A stretch of DNA of 64,000 bases from Dolomedes plantarius (taxonomy: Eukaryota > Arthropoda > Arachnida > Araneae > Dolomedidae), in assembly GCA_907164885.2 (NCBI GenBank), contig OU015499.1, forward strand, positions 163,951,629 through 164,015,628, given 5' to 3'. A program made the position numbers and the translations under genes. This document shows, one piece after another, positions 41,201-56,500 of this stretch. The stretch's first letter is position 1, and each line of letters starts with the position of its first letter. The notes under the pieces are model-generated. The model ran no database searches. It saw only the letters and a program-made list of their open reading frames with translations, and was not told where the DNA came from.

Positions 41201-44200
41201 CTTTGACTAGTATTTCATGCAAAGTCATGGAAAAAGTGGTCTTGGGACGTTTATTCTTTCACCTTGACACCGACGAACTCTTCCCAAGAGAACAACACGG
41301 TTTTAGAAGAGGTCCCTGCACCACTGATAAAATTCTTAATATTTGCCAGAGAATCAGAGATGGCCATACCTTACAACTTACCAATCATACTGTGGCTTCT
41401 TTTCTGGAACTAAACCCACAAAGCCTTCGACAGGGAATGGAAAAATAAATTGATTGTTACACTTTCAAAAGATTTCATCATCAAAGGAAAAGCTTTGCCT
41501 TCGATCTCTCATTTTTTGAGGGGCAGACTGATCACAGTGAAGCTCAATACTATGTCAAACAGCTTCAGGTTGAGTCAAAACATCCCCCTGAGTTCCGTGT
41601 TGAGCCCTACCCTCAACCTCTCTGTACATGGCTGGTGTTGATAGGATTATATCAGAGAGATGTGAGGTTTGTCTTTTCGCAGATGATATTGCCCTCTGGA
41701 ACTGCTCTGATGCACAAAAAATTGAGTCGAATATTAATTATACCCTTGCAGATATGTGGAAATTTTCTAAAGGCCACAAATTAAGTTTTAATCCATCCAA
41801 ATACTTTGTAAGCTTTTTTATCACCAACAAGCTGTTGTACAATTATCAACCAAGTGTTTTTATGAATGATCTACCTCTCGCGTTTGAGAGACATCATACA
41901 TACTTGGGTTTTATTCTCCATCCTAAATTTACTAGTAACAGACACGTGGAAGCACTGGTTTTGAAGAGTAGAAAACGACTTAACATCCTTAAGTATATCT
42001 CGGGAGGGGACTGGGGTGCCGACGCAAACACTTTAAGAACTACCTACTCAGCTATTATTCGCCCCATCCTGGAATACGGTCTTTTTATTGTTGACTTGCG
42101 TAACAACTGTCCGAATGAAATAAGACTGTATGAGATGGATCTTCAGCCTCTGAGTCTCAGAAGGAATTCGGGCCTCGTAGAATATTATAACAAACTTTAC
42201 AGTTATGGTTCCCACAATCGTACCTTGGATTTCTTGCTGTACTGGTGAAGTAATCAAAGGCTTAACAAAAATAGCCCTTTCGGCCAAATTGATTCCTCTA
42301 ATTTGCTTGTCCGTACAGTCGAGCAACATTCCTTGAGACACTGAATTGACCGCTCTCAGGGTCTTCCTAGAGTCGGTTTTCATACTGAGCTCATGTTTCA
42401 GATCTCCAAGAATTTTGATGTTCCAGATTATCTCCGGCAATCTGCCCTGGAAATTATAAATGGCATTCCTGATGAAGCTACCCTTATTTACACCGATGGT
42501 AGTAAAAATGAAGATTCTCGTTCTGGCAGTGTTGTTCTAATTAAGGCTCCAAATGGAATTGTTAAAATCAGGAGCAGAAACCCCGACTTCAATTCGGTTT
42601 TCAAAAGCAAACTCATTGCCACTGACGAGGGACTGAACTATATCATGCCTTTTTCGGACCACAAGGCCATTTGGATTTTGTCCGACAGTCGTAGCGCCAT
42701 CCAACATTTGTCAAATTGTCGTAGAGTAGGTGATAAGACTGAAATCGCAATTACGTAAACATGTAAGTAATGTTCAAAGCAAACAAATTTTGAAACAGAT
42801 TGTAAAGTATTCTGTATGCAACCAATGTATACAGATTAATTAATTGAAAAAATAAGCAAATGTATATAATGTACAATATGTAACATTATTAATGTGAAAT
42901 GTTAAATGCTAATGTAACTCTATTATCGACATATTATACTTAAACAATTGTGAAATTAATGTCAGGGAAATTTATATCTAATGAACAGTGTTATCATATA
43001 GAAGTAGTTAGATATTCAGTTTTGATAAGTTAGGGAAAAAAGAAAATTGTTTGACAGTAAAAATACCGGATAAGCGCAAGTTGATGTCGGTTGAACCTTC
43101 TGAATTGTGCCTTTTATGAAATGTAAAGTTAACGAATAAATGCAATAATTTTAAAAGGTGCGGCCCTCTGTTTCCACAAAGCGGCCCCCGAGCAAAAATA
43201 ATCTCCCACTCCTGTCGTAGAACATCATCTGGTCAAGATCTATTTTGCTTACACTTTAAGATTTATGGTAACTGATGAACAAATTTAAACGCTTCCGGTG
43301 AAAATATCTGACTGGGGGAAGTTCATACCAAAATTTCATAGTTTTAATTTCTAGTGAAATTTGGGTCAATCTCATTCGAGGCAACAAACTTTCTCACGAT
43401 TTCCGTTAGAATTTCAGACTCTGAAAGAGACCAATTATACGGAATTAACTAGGGATCTAATGATTTTTTTCATTCTTTTCGTTAATGCGGCCATAGAAAA
43501 TGTCTCATGGACTTTCTACCTCCCACCATTAGAGACTGAAATCCACATTAGAATTAGAAAGAATCGAACATAACCGTTTGCATCTGGTTAGTTATTCAAT
43601 CACAGCTCAGAGGTGTGCATACACATTGCCCAATTTATCATGGTCACCTACCCAGTGCATCATTCAGTCACCTTCTGCTCTTTTTCGATTCTCTCTGACA
43701 TGGACTCTGAGAAGTTGGAAGATGGCTTGAGGAATTTGAGACCCTTCCCGATGAACTGCACTTTTCAGTTCTCTAAGATTGAAAGAATCCAGCTGCCTGA
43801 TGCCCCTTTTGACCTCCTGCCACAAGTGCTCCATTGGATTGAGGACTGGCAATGAGGAATTTGCACGTTCTTTTATTTTGCATTTATGATAAAGAAAATA
43901 GAAAAATATGATCGAAAGCATCTTTCTTTTTTAGTTTTCGAACTCTAAAAGTTAACATAATTTGTTTTTAAACGCGCACTATTTACTTCATCTCAAAAAC
44001 GCTACTTTTCCTACGCGGATACATGTGACGTCACAATGCTCCATAGCGAATTTGTTTATTTCGGAGTTTGGATTGTGTTGCGTAGTTTGAGTTTGATATC
44101 TAGTGTTTTTTCTTTATTTTTAAGATGTCAAAGTGTGTTAAAGCAAATTTTAAATATTGTATAGTACCTTGCTGCACAAGCACGACGGTAAATACCGGTA

Positions 44201-47200
44201 ATGAACCGGTCGTTCATTTTATAATATTTAGTGAGAACAGTGTCCTGTCTCTCTAAAAGTCTGCGTTTTTCAACAACTTTTGTTCGAAATGAGCCATCTT
44301 GTGGTACTAAAGGCTGCAAATTATTTTTTACTAAATCTTTCCCTTTAATGAATTTTATTGAATTGCCTACACAAGAAAGTTTTGACTTCTTCCAGTAACT
44401 CGAAACTGACGTCACTGCTGGTTCTTCACTCCGTCTATGAAGCCACATAAGCAAAGCTACAGCATGTTTACATCCACCTGTAAAAAAATATATTTATAGA
44501 AACCCTCAGAAATATTAATATACAATTTAGTTAACAAAAATCAAACTATTGTCGGTTAAATTTAAACTAGCATTTAATGCAAAAATGAAAACTATATTCC
44601 GAGAATATCATATTTTATTCACTTGAATAATCATTGTAAAATATTTATTTGCATTAAAATTTTAATTTTATGAAAAATGTTTCAAATAAAATGCTGTTGT
44701 TTCTGACTTTAAATTTTTTCTGTGTTCATTAAATGAATAAACTTTCATCCATAATTGAAAATCGTTAAATTACCATATTATCTCTATCAAATTAAATTAT
44801 TTTGAATATACCTGAATAACTTCAGAAAAACTAGCATTTTGGATAGCGGTCTATAAAATGTTTGTTCACAGCAGAGATATGCAATATACAACTCTTAAAG
44901 TATATTACATACAATTACTTGATAATAGCTTTGATGCTGAAACAGTTGTAAATGTCAGTAAGTGGATCTTCATTCAGTAATTTTTTAATTTAGCTATAAT
45001 TGCGGGTTTTAATGTGATACAGATGATTTGCCAAATTTATATTCTCCAGATGGTGAATTCCACCTAACATGAAACCATTACGAAAGAAAATCATTTTAAA
45101 CAAATTCTTAAGTGTTATATATCATTGGAAAGCCTATGGCCTCTAGAACTAGAACCTATTATTGCTTTTTCCTTACATTAAGTTTGTTTTGTAGGGGAAG
45201 TAATGGGAAAATATCTATTTGTAAGTTTTTTAGCAAGTAAAATTATCATTTTTATACCTTATTACTTACGTAAATTATGCCACTGAATTTAATTGGAGTA
45301 AATTTAATATTTATGTAAAAACTATAAAAGTAAAATAAATGCATGTTTGTGACTGTTTTGAATATAAATAGCCTAGTTAAGGGTACAGTTGCAACATCAT
45401 GTATTATATGTAACGTCTGTTACAAATAGTTTTTAAATTTTTTATTACAGAAAAAATGACTGAATTTTTATGTCAAGGTTCTGATAAATTACAGGCATGT
45501 CTTGTGATGTTATTTTTAAAATTTTTGAGCAAATTTACATAATAGATTCACAGATTTTTTTATCTTATGATGCTATAGTACAAATGATGTTCCATTTTAT
45601 GTAACATCCGTTACATTAAAGAATTTTTATTTGCAGCTTAAATACACCAGAAATAAATTTTGAAACCTGTCAAGTTTATCTTTAGTATTGGTTTTATCAG
45701 GAAAAAATAACGTACTCCTATTCTGAAGCATTAATATGCATCTCATAATCTTTTTATAATTTATTTTGTGTGTGAATGTAACGTCCGTTACAATGGAATT
45801 CACCAGATGCTGGGTTGGGGGTAGGTGATGAAATTTTAAAATAAATACAATTTGTGTGCAAAATGTGACAAAAGCATAAGATATATTAATTATTTTGTAA
45901 GTTTATTTTTAATTAATCTTTTTACACTAGTTTTGGGTGCTAGTTTTTTACATAAAATGTATAAAGTATTGTATTAAAAAGATTTTTTTATAACTGCTGA
46001 AGTATTACTAATTATTTATAAATGACTTAAAGCGGGGAAAGCTAACCATGAATGGTCTATTGTATTCACCCCAAACACACTATCATTAAAACTTTTAGAT
46101 AAAATTAAATATAATACATAAAGGAACTCACCCAAAGATGCTGCACAATCATTGCATTGGACGGAAAGGACATTTTCTTCCTTTTCATTCAACTTGAGTT
46201 CCACACTGTAAGTCTTTTTTGTGACATTATGTTCTGGTGTCACCCTTGCATTGACTGTAAAGGTGTCTCCACCCTTTTTTACCTGAACATATCCTACAGC
46301 ATTATCTCCATAGCCTTCTCGTCCAGATCTAAGTAAAAGTAACTTTCTAAGTACTAAAGCATTAATTTAAAAAATGTGTTTTTAAAACACAAAATTATGG
46401 AGTTAGAGGATTGTTTAAAATTATTATGAGTAGTAAACATTTGTTTCTTTGCACCACTTAATATGTGATTAGTCAAAAGTTTAATTATCATGCAAAGTTC
46501 AGATTTATTATAATTCCTTTACCATTTAAAATACACACATTTCTATGATATGAATGCAGAACACTGAACACATTCGTAAATTTGGTAGTGTTTTTAATTT
46601 CTGTCAACTTTTTAATAGACAATTAAAATTACTAAATATCCTATAACAGACACTACTTGTAATGTTGCAGTGCTAATTAATTCTACAAAATTAAACATGT
46701 ACTATGAATGAATAATAATAGAAGTTGTATATTAAACTTTTAAAGTACGAGATTAATTTAATAATATGCATAAACAATGTCTAACTCTAAAGTTTGTGTA
46801 AAGTACAACGCACGTCAGCGTTCTACACTCTACATTACATAACTAGAATAATAAATGAAAACAAATATATACATACCTCTGAGCTTTAAATCCTCCTATT
46901 TCTGCTCCCATAAAACTTGGATTATTTCCCAAAAAGGAAAACACTGCAAATGAATCCATTTTAGGCGGGTTGTCAGATTGCCCTTTTGCAAAACCGGGTA
47001 ATAACGCCATGGTAAACAAAACATAAATAAAACTAATAATAAAGACGACGATAGAATATAATTTTAAAAAAAGGGGGAATAAACAATAGCCACAAACTAA
47101 AATTAGAAAAATTAAACCAAATTAGAAAAAAATATGATTTTAAAATGTTAGTTTAAGAGGAGGAAACGTAGAATCTCGCGCTAGAAAAATGTAAACATTG

Positions 47201-50200
47201 AAGCATGGGACATAGTGACGTCAGAACCAATCACGTAGCGTTTTGAGGTCACATGATTTTTCAACACTTTTCGCTTATTTTGAATTTAAAATTTTTATTA
47301 TTTAGATCTATATGTACGTTTTAATTGATGTTTTCGAACAATTTAATAACCAATCTGTTAATAAAAAATAGAAATGAGCATTTTCCCCACATGTGCAAGT
47401 TCCTCATTGTGGAAGCCGTCTAAGGATGGTGAAGATTCCATCAAGCTCTTCAAACCGTTTGTGGACGATGTGAACTTTGATTCATGGAGGTGTCCTCTCC
47501 AGTGGAGCAAACCCTTAATATAACTGGATGTACTTGGTCAGCGAGAATATTTAAATCCTCTCGGCATTCAGGCGTTTGTAGTTGTTGCTTATGCCCGTTG
47601 ACCGATAGCAACATCAGACCAAGTCCCTAAGGCTATGGGCGATGAAGGTGCGGCTCCTGTTTTGACTGGCACAACAGAAATCGTATTCCGACTTGGCCAA
47701 ACAACCGGAATACTTGATACCGCACCTCCAGAGGTAATTTTGAGGACATGGAAGACATTGCAGCCACGACAATTTTACGTGCACCAGCTGCCATTAGTGT
47801 ACACGGCAGTGGAATTGCCAGCGACGACGTTTTAGCAAAATAAATTTTCTAATTGATTCTTCCACATTCTTACGAATTTTAGATACACTCGTATTTTTGC
47901 GTACGAGATTAAATTTAATTTGATCAAGACACAAAATTTATCTCAACTGTTAGCTGCCTAGCAAATTTGTTAAACAAATTCATAAAAACTTAATTTAAAT
48001 ACCAATCAGAATTCCGTCTTATAATGCGAATTGTCACTTCCAAAGATTTCCTCTCGGATTACCGGTGCCACTTTCAGAGTGAAAGCATCAAATTTCCTGT
48101 GTAAAAACGAGGGGCATTTCAGAAGTAATACACACCAAATTAGTTTTTGTATACCTATTTGATTTCTGACAGTTTCTCTCGACAGAATACTAGAGTCCCA
48201 ACATCTAGGAAGATAATTTATTCCTCGCAGTCTGCGACTTTTCTTGAGTCCTCGGCTCGGGTAACGGCTGAAGTAAGCTCTTCTAAGGAGGAAAAACGTT
48301 CACTGGACAAAGGTTTCGACAGAAATGTAATGTCCAGCCGTTTCTTCTTTAGTTCAGATGTCAAGCAGGGAGGAACCCACTGAGCACAAACTTTCGAGCT
48401 TCATAAGTGATCTTTGATCTTCTACACCAGGGGTTCCCAAACTTATTTGACCTACCCCCCCCCCCCCTCTTCAGAGAAAAATTTACTCACCGCCCCCCTG
48501 GAAATTTACCATTCTATACGAGTAAACAGAGATACAATGACAAATTTTCGGCCTTTTATCTATCAGTTTTCCTACCTATATAGAACATAGTAAAGAAATA
48601 TGTTGTTGTAAATAAGACACCTTGAAATTTTAAAATTTTTCCTTAAAATCAACCATAGTTTCATTCGCATTACACACCAAAATTTAAGATGGCGATATAG
48701 GATAATAATCATTTGATAAAAATTACAAATAACAGTAAAACTAATGTGAAGGATGAACTTGGTGCATAGCAATCAATTTATTTATATTCGGCTCTATTTC
48801 AGTCAGAAGCATGCTTAAATCACCGCGATCAGTAATTTGCAGTCGGTTTCTGTTTTTAGTTCACAGATTTGTGACTGCACTGAACCCACTTTCCACGAAA
48901 TATGATGAAAGAAACGCTATTAAGAATTTTTGTAGACCACAGCTCATAATCCAGGGTAAAGTGTTAGTATCTCTTTTTGCAGCCACAGCTGTTGAGAGCT
49001 ATGCTTAAATTTAAATTTTAATTCTTCATTTGTTGATATTTCTATTAGTTCTTGTAATTTTACAAATTCTTCTGAGTTTGATCCTGAAAAAGATCCAAAA
49101 TCCAATCAGGTATGTTCATTTTAAGTATATCTTCAAACCGTTGGTTTAAGTCAGAATGGAGAGCCCCTGACAATAGATAAGCATGTCTTCATCATGAATT
49201 TTTACTGTTGATAAATGTGGAAATTGGATGAATTCCCCTCTTCCTAAAATTCTTTTGTCCAGTAGAAGTTTTGCCCCAAAAGCGGAAATCATAGTTTTTG
49301 TTTTTATTAAATTCAGCTCATCGCCTTGGAGTTTTTGATTTGCGTCATTGAATTTACTAAACAAGTCTGTCAAATAGGCCAGACATATATCATTCCAAAC
49401 ATGTCATTCCAAAAATGACAATATAATGTCATTTTTGGAATCGATTAAGTTGACTCGTAAATTATCATATTGTTTTCTAAGAACTCTAGCTCTGAGTTTA
49501 TAAAATCGATCTAAACAAGCACCTGTTTACAGCCAACAAACTGCTGTATGAAGCAGCAAGCGATTGAATTATGCAAAGTTGTCCAAACAATCTGTCATTC
49601 AATGCGTTGCATCTGATTTTGTGGACTGCTTGAACAACATGCTGCAATGACCTATGTAGACGTTCATTCAGATTTTTGTTAACTAAATGTCGCCGATGAA
49701 TGACGCAGTGCACGGCAAATACATTCGGAACTGCTCTTTTTAAATATGCAAGAAAACCGGCTTTCTCAAATTTGTTTTATTTAATTGCTTTAAAATTAGA
49801 TAAGGTTTTATCTTCCTTATCAGTATGTACTTTTTCAAATGTTCTAGTAATCTTGATGCCTTCATCGCTAAACTATAAAACATTTTCAAGCAATGAATTA
49901 ATTTTAAAAAAGAGTTAAAAGTCCTAATTTAATTTTCCCTTCTTTGAAGAATTATTCCTTATTAACGCACAACTTATTTTACAATTAACACAGATTATTT
50001 GATAGATATAAATCGAATGGCGTAACTATAAATTTTCGGCAGTTGCACGAAATGTCAGTATACTACACTTCTAACTCTGCACTTAGATAAAGAAAAAAAT
50101 TACAAAAAGAAAAAATAAAATTAAAAACAAATAAAAAAATCCATAAAACTTATTTGGAGACTAGTTAATATGTGAACCATACAGAAAATACTCAGAGGAA

Positions 50201-50293
50201 AAGAACTTTAAGTTCTCGCTTGTCTCTCCTTCGATATTGGTAAAGGATTATGGTGAAGGAGTTATACTTCAGCAATATATAATTCGGAACTCA

Positions 50294-50325
<32 letters not shown>

Positions 50326-50503
50326 CTCAGTGGCGCGCACCCAGGATTTTTTCTTGGGGGGGCGAGATGAATGGATAAAAATATTTATAATGCATGGGGG
50401 GGCAAGATGGATGAATAAAAATATTTCTAATGCAAAATCAATATATCTACTTCTTTGGGGGTGGAACAGGCCCCCCTGGACCCCCCTGGGTGCGCCACTG
50501 CCC

Positions 50504-50541
<38 letters not shown>

Positions 50542-53500
50542 AATAATTGTCTACCGATAAGAATTTGGACACTTGTGATAGAAAAGAAGAACAAAATTTA
50601 TTCTTATTCAGTACTTGGTAGAGCCTCCACGAGAGGCAATTACAGCCTCAACCCTCCGAGCATGCTTTCCACAGGTCCTTGTAAGACGGTTACGGGTATT
50701 TTCGTCGCTCGGCTTGGAGAGTCACATGAAAGTTCCTTCACCGATTTTGGACGGTTGTTGCACCCCTCAATTCGGCGATCCAACTCGTCCCAGAGGTTCT
50801 CAATAGGGTTCAGGTCTTGGTTCTGGGCAGGCCAGTCCATTTGGTTAACCCCAGTTTGACCATACGAATCCATGGTGAACCTCGCAACATGACAGCTGGC
50901 ATTGTCGTCCTGGAAGTAACACGGGTCCAACCCGTAAAACTGCCACAACGTAGGAAGCACACTGTCCTCCAAAATAGTGCAGTAGGCGTCGGCGTCGAGC
51001 TTACATGAATTGGGGCCAAGCGTCCCAGTCCATACCACCTCCAGACCACAATGCCACCTCAGCCGAACTTTACTGTGGGCACAATGCATTCTGGCAGGAG
51101 GCGTTCTCCAGGCAGACGCCAGACCCAGCCATCCGACCGGTAGAGGGTGAACCTTGATTAGTCGCTCCAGAGAACCCGTTTCCACTGATCTACGGTCCAC
51201 TTTCGACGTGCTTTGCACCACATTAACCGAGCAGCGCTGTTGGATTTTGCGATCAAAGGCTTATGGGCACGACCATGAAAAAACCAAGCAGGTGTGCTTC
51301 CTTACGGATGGTATTCATCTAAACAACACTCCCGGATGCATGTTGGAATTCCTGGAGTATGTGGGCCATCGGTTGGGCGAGGTTCTTCCGAATTTCTCTG
51401 GATAGCACCCGTCGGTCTCTATCTCCCAATTTCGTGGGTCTGCCGACTCGAGGCACATTCTTACAATCACCACACACCTTCCACTGCTGAATCAAATAGG
51501 TCACTGTCGATTTTGGGTAATTCAGCTAGCCCCTTAACTAACTAACCAATGGCGCAACAGTCCATAGATATGTCCCTTAAGGATCGCCCATTTCTGTGAT
51601 ACCCGACGATTACACCTTTTTCGAAATCAGATAACTCTGCACTTTGTGGCATCTTGCATGTGACTAATGCCAATGTTGTTTCCTACACGATATTTATCGG
51701 CGGAGTGCGTGACGTATATCAGGACCGCAGATATCGTCATTTGTACGGTTTTTGAAATACTTATTAGTATACGTATGTATATATATATATAAGCTTTTCA
51801 CTCGACGTTTCCCGAGTATTAATTTATCCCCCTTTTTCTTATTACACAGGAAAAAAAATGAATTCTACTTGTAGTGTAAAATCTAAGTAATTTTATTTCC
51901 AGGTATTTCAAAGTATATATACAGTATATAAATTATAAAGCAAAATTACAAATCCGCTATAATATTAATTTAACCTAAAACCTGATTAAAACCAACATTT
52001 TTAGTTTTCCCTCCACGAGCAAGAATAAATAAATTCTTCGGTTAATCCATCCTTGAGCAAGAAGCGTAAAGTTGTCCGTGGGAGAAACATGGCGATCTCA
52101 AATCCTTTCTGCAGCACTTAATAGACTCCTGTGACTTGTTGATCGTGATCGACAACGGAAGTCTCAATGGAAATTGCAATCTCTTAAAGTTAAAAGGGAG
52201 ATCAGTCGGAATGAGGGGTATCCGTGGGATAAAAAAATGTTTCACCCTCTCCCTTTCCTGTTAAGATTGTCGCTCAGTGACGTAGTAAGCATAACTGGCG
52301 CCTGGGGCATACCTGTTTGGCGCCCCCTCCCGAAAAACGTATAATAATATATATATAATTAGTTATTTTGGGACCATTTGGCGTCCCACTGCGAGTGTCG
52401 CCCAGGGCATCATAGACCCCCTCTCGCTACGCCACTGTTGTCGCTTCAATAATATTGCCCAGCATCTCCTTTACACACAGCCTTGTGCCGTTGTAAAGTT
52501 TTGGAGGGTCGAGGTTCCGTCGTAAAATAATTGGAGATCCCACTTTAAGTATAGGACGTTGTGGTGGAAACCCAGCCGGATCAAATGAGTTTAGGAACTC
52601 TGTTGGGAAATTGACGACCTCATCGGCATGTACTACGGTAACGATATATTTGTAATCTGTGACTACGGCTGGTAAGATGGAAAGTATTCGATTGTTTATT
52701 TCTTGTACATGTTTAGCAGCATTAACGGCCCTCTCTCCCAACCACTTCAAATTGGGATAGTTTTGGTAAACAGCCGGTTAGATTGCATCTATATGCTTTA
52801 TAAATATGTCATCAACCCCCTAGCTAAAATATGTTTTCAGAGCCTCTTTCTATTTTTAATATGTAAATGTATTTAGCTATCCCAAAATTGGGGAATTTTT
52901 TTTAAATTCATGCCCTAATAAAAACACCATATTGTAGGAAATGATAAAAATTTTGGTATAGGTTTTAGGTTAAAAATTTCATGAAAAAAATATTAATTAG
53001 TTCAGGTGATATCTTGCGCGGCTTGCAGTAACTTAGGTAAAATAAAAGGAAATGAACATATAGAATACAATACAAATAATTATGTCAACATAAATTATAA
53101 AATATTTTTCATATATTTCCTTAAATTGTATGTTATATGTAGTATTAGAACAAAACAACTTTTTCATTTTTAACAGAAAAAATTCGTAAAAAGAATATTA
53201 TGTTTTGTTAATGCGAGCACGCTGTAAAAGTAGGAACTCACAGTTGAAAGACACTATTCCCTATTTTTTTCGTTTAAATAAATCCTGCGAAAATAAGCAA
53301 TTCAGTGTTTGGTTTGGTCTCCCGCGCCCGGTCATAAAACTCACCCCTGTAGCAAAGTGCATATATACCTTTAATTATATTTAACAACCTCTCAATGTCC
53401 TTGGTCCCACCTTGAATATTTTCCCAAACTGTGAAAATGTGTGCCTAATTATTATTATTTTGCATTAGCGGTACTCAAAGCCCATAATATGGTCCGGATA

Positions 53501-56500
53501 TAGTTAAGCGGTCCAGTTTAAACTTTAAAGATGTATTAGGTGGAATCATCAGTGACCGGAAGTGGTTAAAATCCGTTGGAATGAGAGGCCTCTTCGTGCA
53601 AAAAATAGATTTAGGGGTACTGCCCAAGATGCCCAGGGCTGTAAATAGAACCAAAAATAGAAACTAAGTCACTTGATACTTAACAAGTCTCACAATACAT
53701 GATTGTTTCCTACCTAGGTCTTTCCCGTACATTCTGTGTCAAGTGTCCTCGGAATGTTTTAGAATTATCTTGTATTATTTCTTTATGCTTTCACCACCCC
53801 CTTATTTTCGTATACCGCCCACCAAATGTCCCCAGAGGCGGTACCGCCCCCTAGATCGTTCCAGTGTCCCTTGGGGCGGTATCGCAAACTTTGGGAAACC
53901 CGGTTCTACACGCAGATTACTCGACACATCTGCAGAATCATTTTCAAAAATTTGTCACTACAAAACAAAACACGTTAGAAAACTTTCAAAGACACAAGAA
54001 TATTCCTCTAGTCCTCAACTGCAAATGGCTAATCTTTTTTATTGTATCATGCGGAACGAAATGGCACCCTCTTGTCGATTGCTTTTGAAATGACCGTCGT
54101 ATCTTGAAAGACCCACTAAAGAGTCCATTATTCAATAGACGACACTTGGTGTAATTTATAAAGATTTGGGAGAGTTGAGAGAGAGTCGAGTTCCAGATTA
54201 AAATTATACATTTCATACATAAAAACTTCAGACGATATCCAATAAAAAGTATAATTAGATGCTCCATGTGTCAAATATAACTTTGGCTGCACATTAGAAA
54301 AAACCCTTCTAATAAAGACTAAATTACTTTAATATAATTAAAAGAGAGACAAATCGAAAATTAATTCAGTCTCGATACGAAGCCATAACATATATTTATT
54401 TATATATGATTATACTTATTTATTTCACATTTACAGAACACAGCAGATAAAGAAAAAAGCAGTCAAATCTTAAAAACTATAATTTCATATTAGGCAAAAA
54501 CAAAAACTAGAACTATAGCAAAAGTGACATTTAATTACACCCTTTCCTGCAGTGTAAATGACAATTCGTTTTACTACAATCCCTTGGGTGGGTCAAGTAT
54601 TCCATCTAGGATCATGGGACGAGACTAAGGGGCATTGATGTGTTTAAGAATATTTTCAGAAGAAAAATAATGTCATAATACACAAAATTAATTTCAAAGT
54701 ACAATTACGTGCGATATCGATTTTAAATAAACACCGTCAAACCTGAGTTTCAATTCGATTTTCAAGGATACTTTCCCCACGGTGGAAAAAATCATGTTTC
54801 ATACGATAGTAAAAAGTGGGTTATATCCCTCAAAGGATAGACATGCATTTTTAAAGCAAACTGGGAAGAAATGTTTTCTCTCATACAGTGAGGTCGAAAG
54901 ATTTCTGTGTGGGTAAGAACATTTTTTTACATGATTGAGTTCAGAAAACTTTTCTCACATTAAGTGGAGATACAAAGTCTTCCCTCCATGGATAAGGAGA
55001 TATGTTTTCAAATCCCACTGGAAAGAAAACCATCTCTCACATCCAATGCATGCGAGCGGTTTCTCTCCAGTGTGGGTGTGGAGATGTATTTTTAAATAAC
55101 CCTGTCCAGCAAACCCTTTATCACAGAGTGCAGACGATAGGTTTCTCATCTGTATGGATGTGGCGATGTCTATCTAAATGACCCTATTGAGAAATTTTTA
55201 TCTCACAGTGCATGAAAAATGTTTCTCTCCTGTGTGGATGCGGAGATGTCTATCTAAAGAACTCTGTTGAGAAAATTTTTTCTCACAAGCAGTGCAGGCG
55301 AAAGGTTTCTCTTCTGTATGGGTGCGGAGATGTCTATCTAAATGACCCTGTTGAGAAAATTTTTTCTCACATACAGTGCATGCAAATGGTTTCTCTCCTG
55401 TGTGGATGCGGAGATGTGCATCTAAAGAACTCTGTTGAGAAAATTTTTTCTCACAAGAAGTGCAGGCGAAACGTTTCTCTCCTGTATGTGTGCAGAGATG
55501 TGTTTTTAAAGAACCCTGGGAAGAAAATTTTCTATCACATACAGTGCAGGCGAAAGGTTTCTCTCCAGTGTGTGTGCGGAGATGTTTTTTTAAAGCACCC
55601 TGTGCAGAAAATCTTTTCTTACATACATTACAGGCGAAGGGTTTCTCTCCTGTGTGGATGCGAAGATGTGTTTTTAAACCACTCTGTACTGTAAACTTTT
55701 TCTCACATACAGTGCAGGCGAAAGGTTTCTCTCCTGTGTGGGTACGGAGATGTCTTTTTATACTACCTGGGTGAGAAAATCTTTTCTTACATACAGAGCA
55801 GGCGAAAGCTTTCTCTCCTTTGTGGGTAAGGAAATGTGATTTTAATCTACACTGGTCCGAAAATTTTTTCTTACATACAGAGCAGGCGAAAGGTTTTTCT
55901 CCTGTGTGAATGCGGAGATGTAATTTTAATACACTCTGTAGAGAAAATCTTTTCTCACAGACAGTGCAGACGAAAGGTTTCTCGCCTGTGTGGATGCGGA
56001 GATGCCTTTTTAAAGAACTCTGTTCAGAAAGTCTTCTGTGACATACAGTGCAGGCGAAAGGTTTCTCCCCTGTGTGGGTGCGGAGATGTTGTTTTAAAGC
56101 ACCCTGTACAGAAAATCTTTTCTCACATATACTGCAGCCGAAAGGTTTCTCTCCGGTGTGGATGCGGAGATGTGTTTTTAAATTACTCTGTACAGAAAAT
56201 CTTTTATCACATATAGTGCAGGCGAAAGGTTTATCTTCTGTTTTGGTACAGATATGTGATTTTAACTTATCCTGCCTAGAAAATCTTTTCCCGCATACAG
56301 AGCAGGAGAAAGGTTTCTCTCCTGTGTGGGTGCGGAGATGTGTGTTTAAACGACGTCTCTCAGAAAATCTTTTCTGACATACAGTGCAAGCGAAGGGTCT
56401 CTCTCCTGTGTGTGTGCGGAGATGTGTTTTTAAAGAACCTCGTTCAGAAAATCTCTTCTCACATATAGTGCAGGGGTAAGGTTTCTCTCCTGTGTGGGTG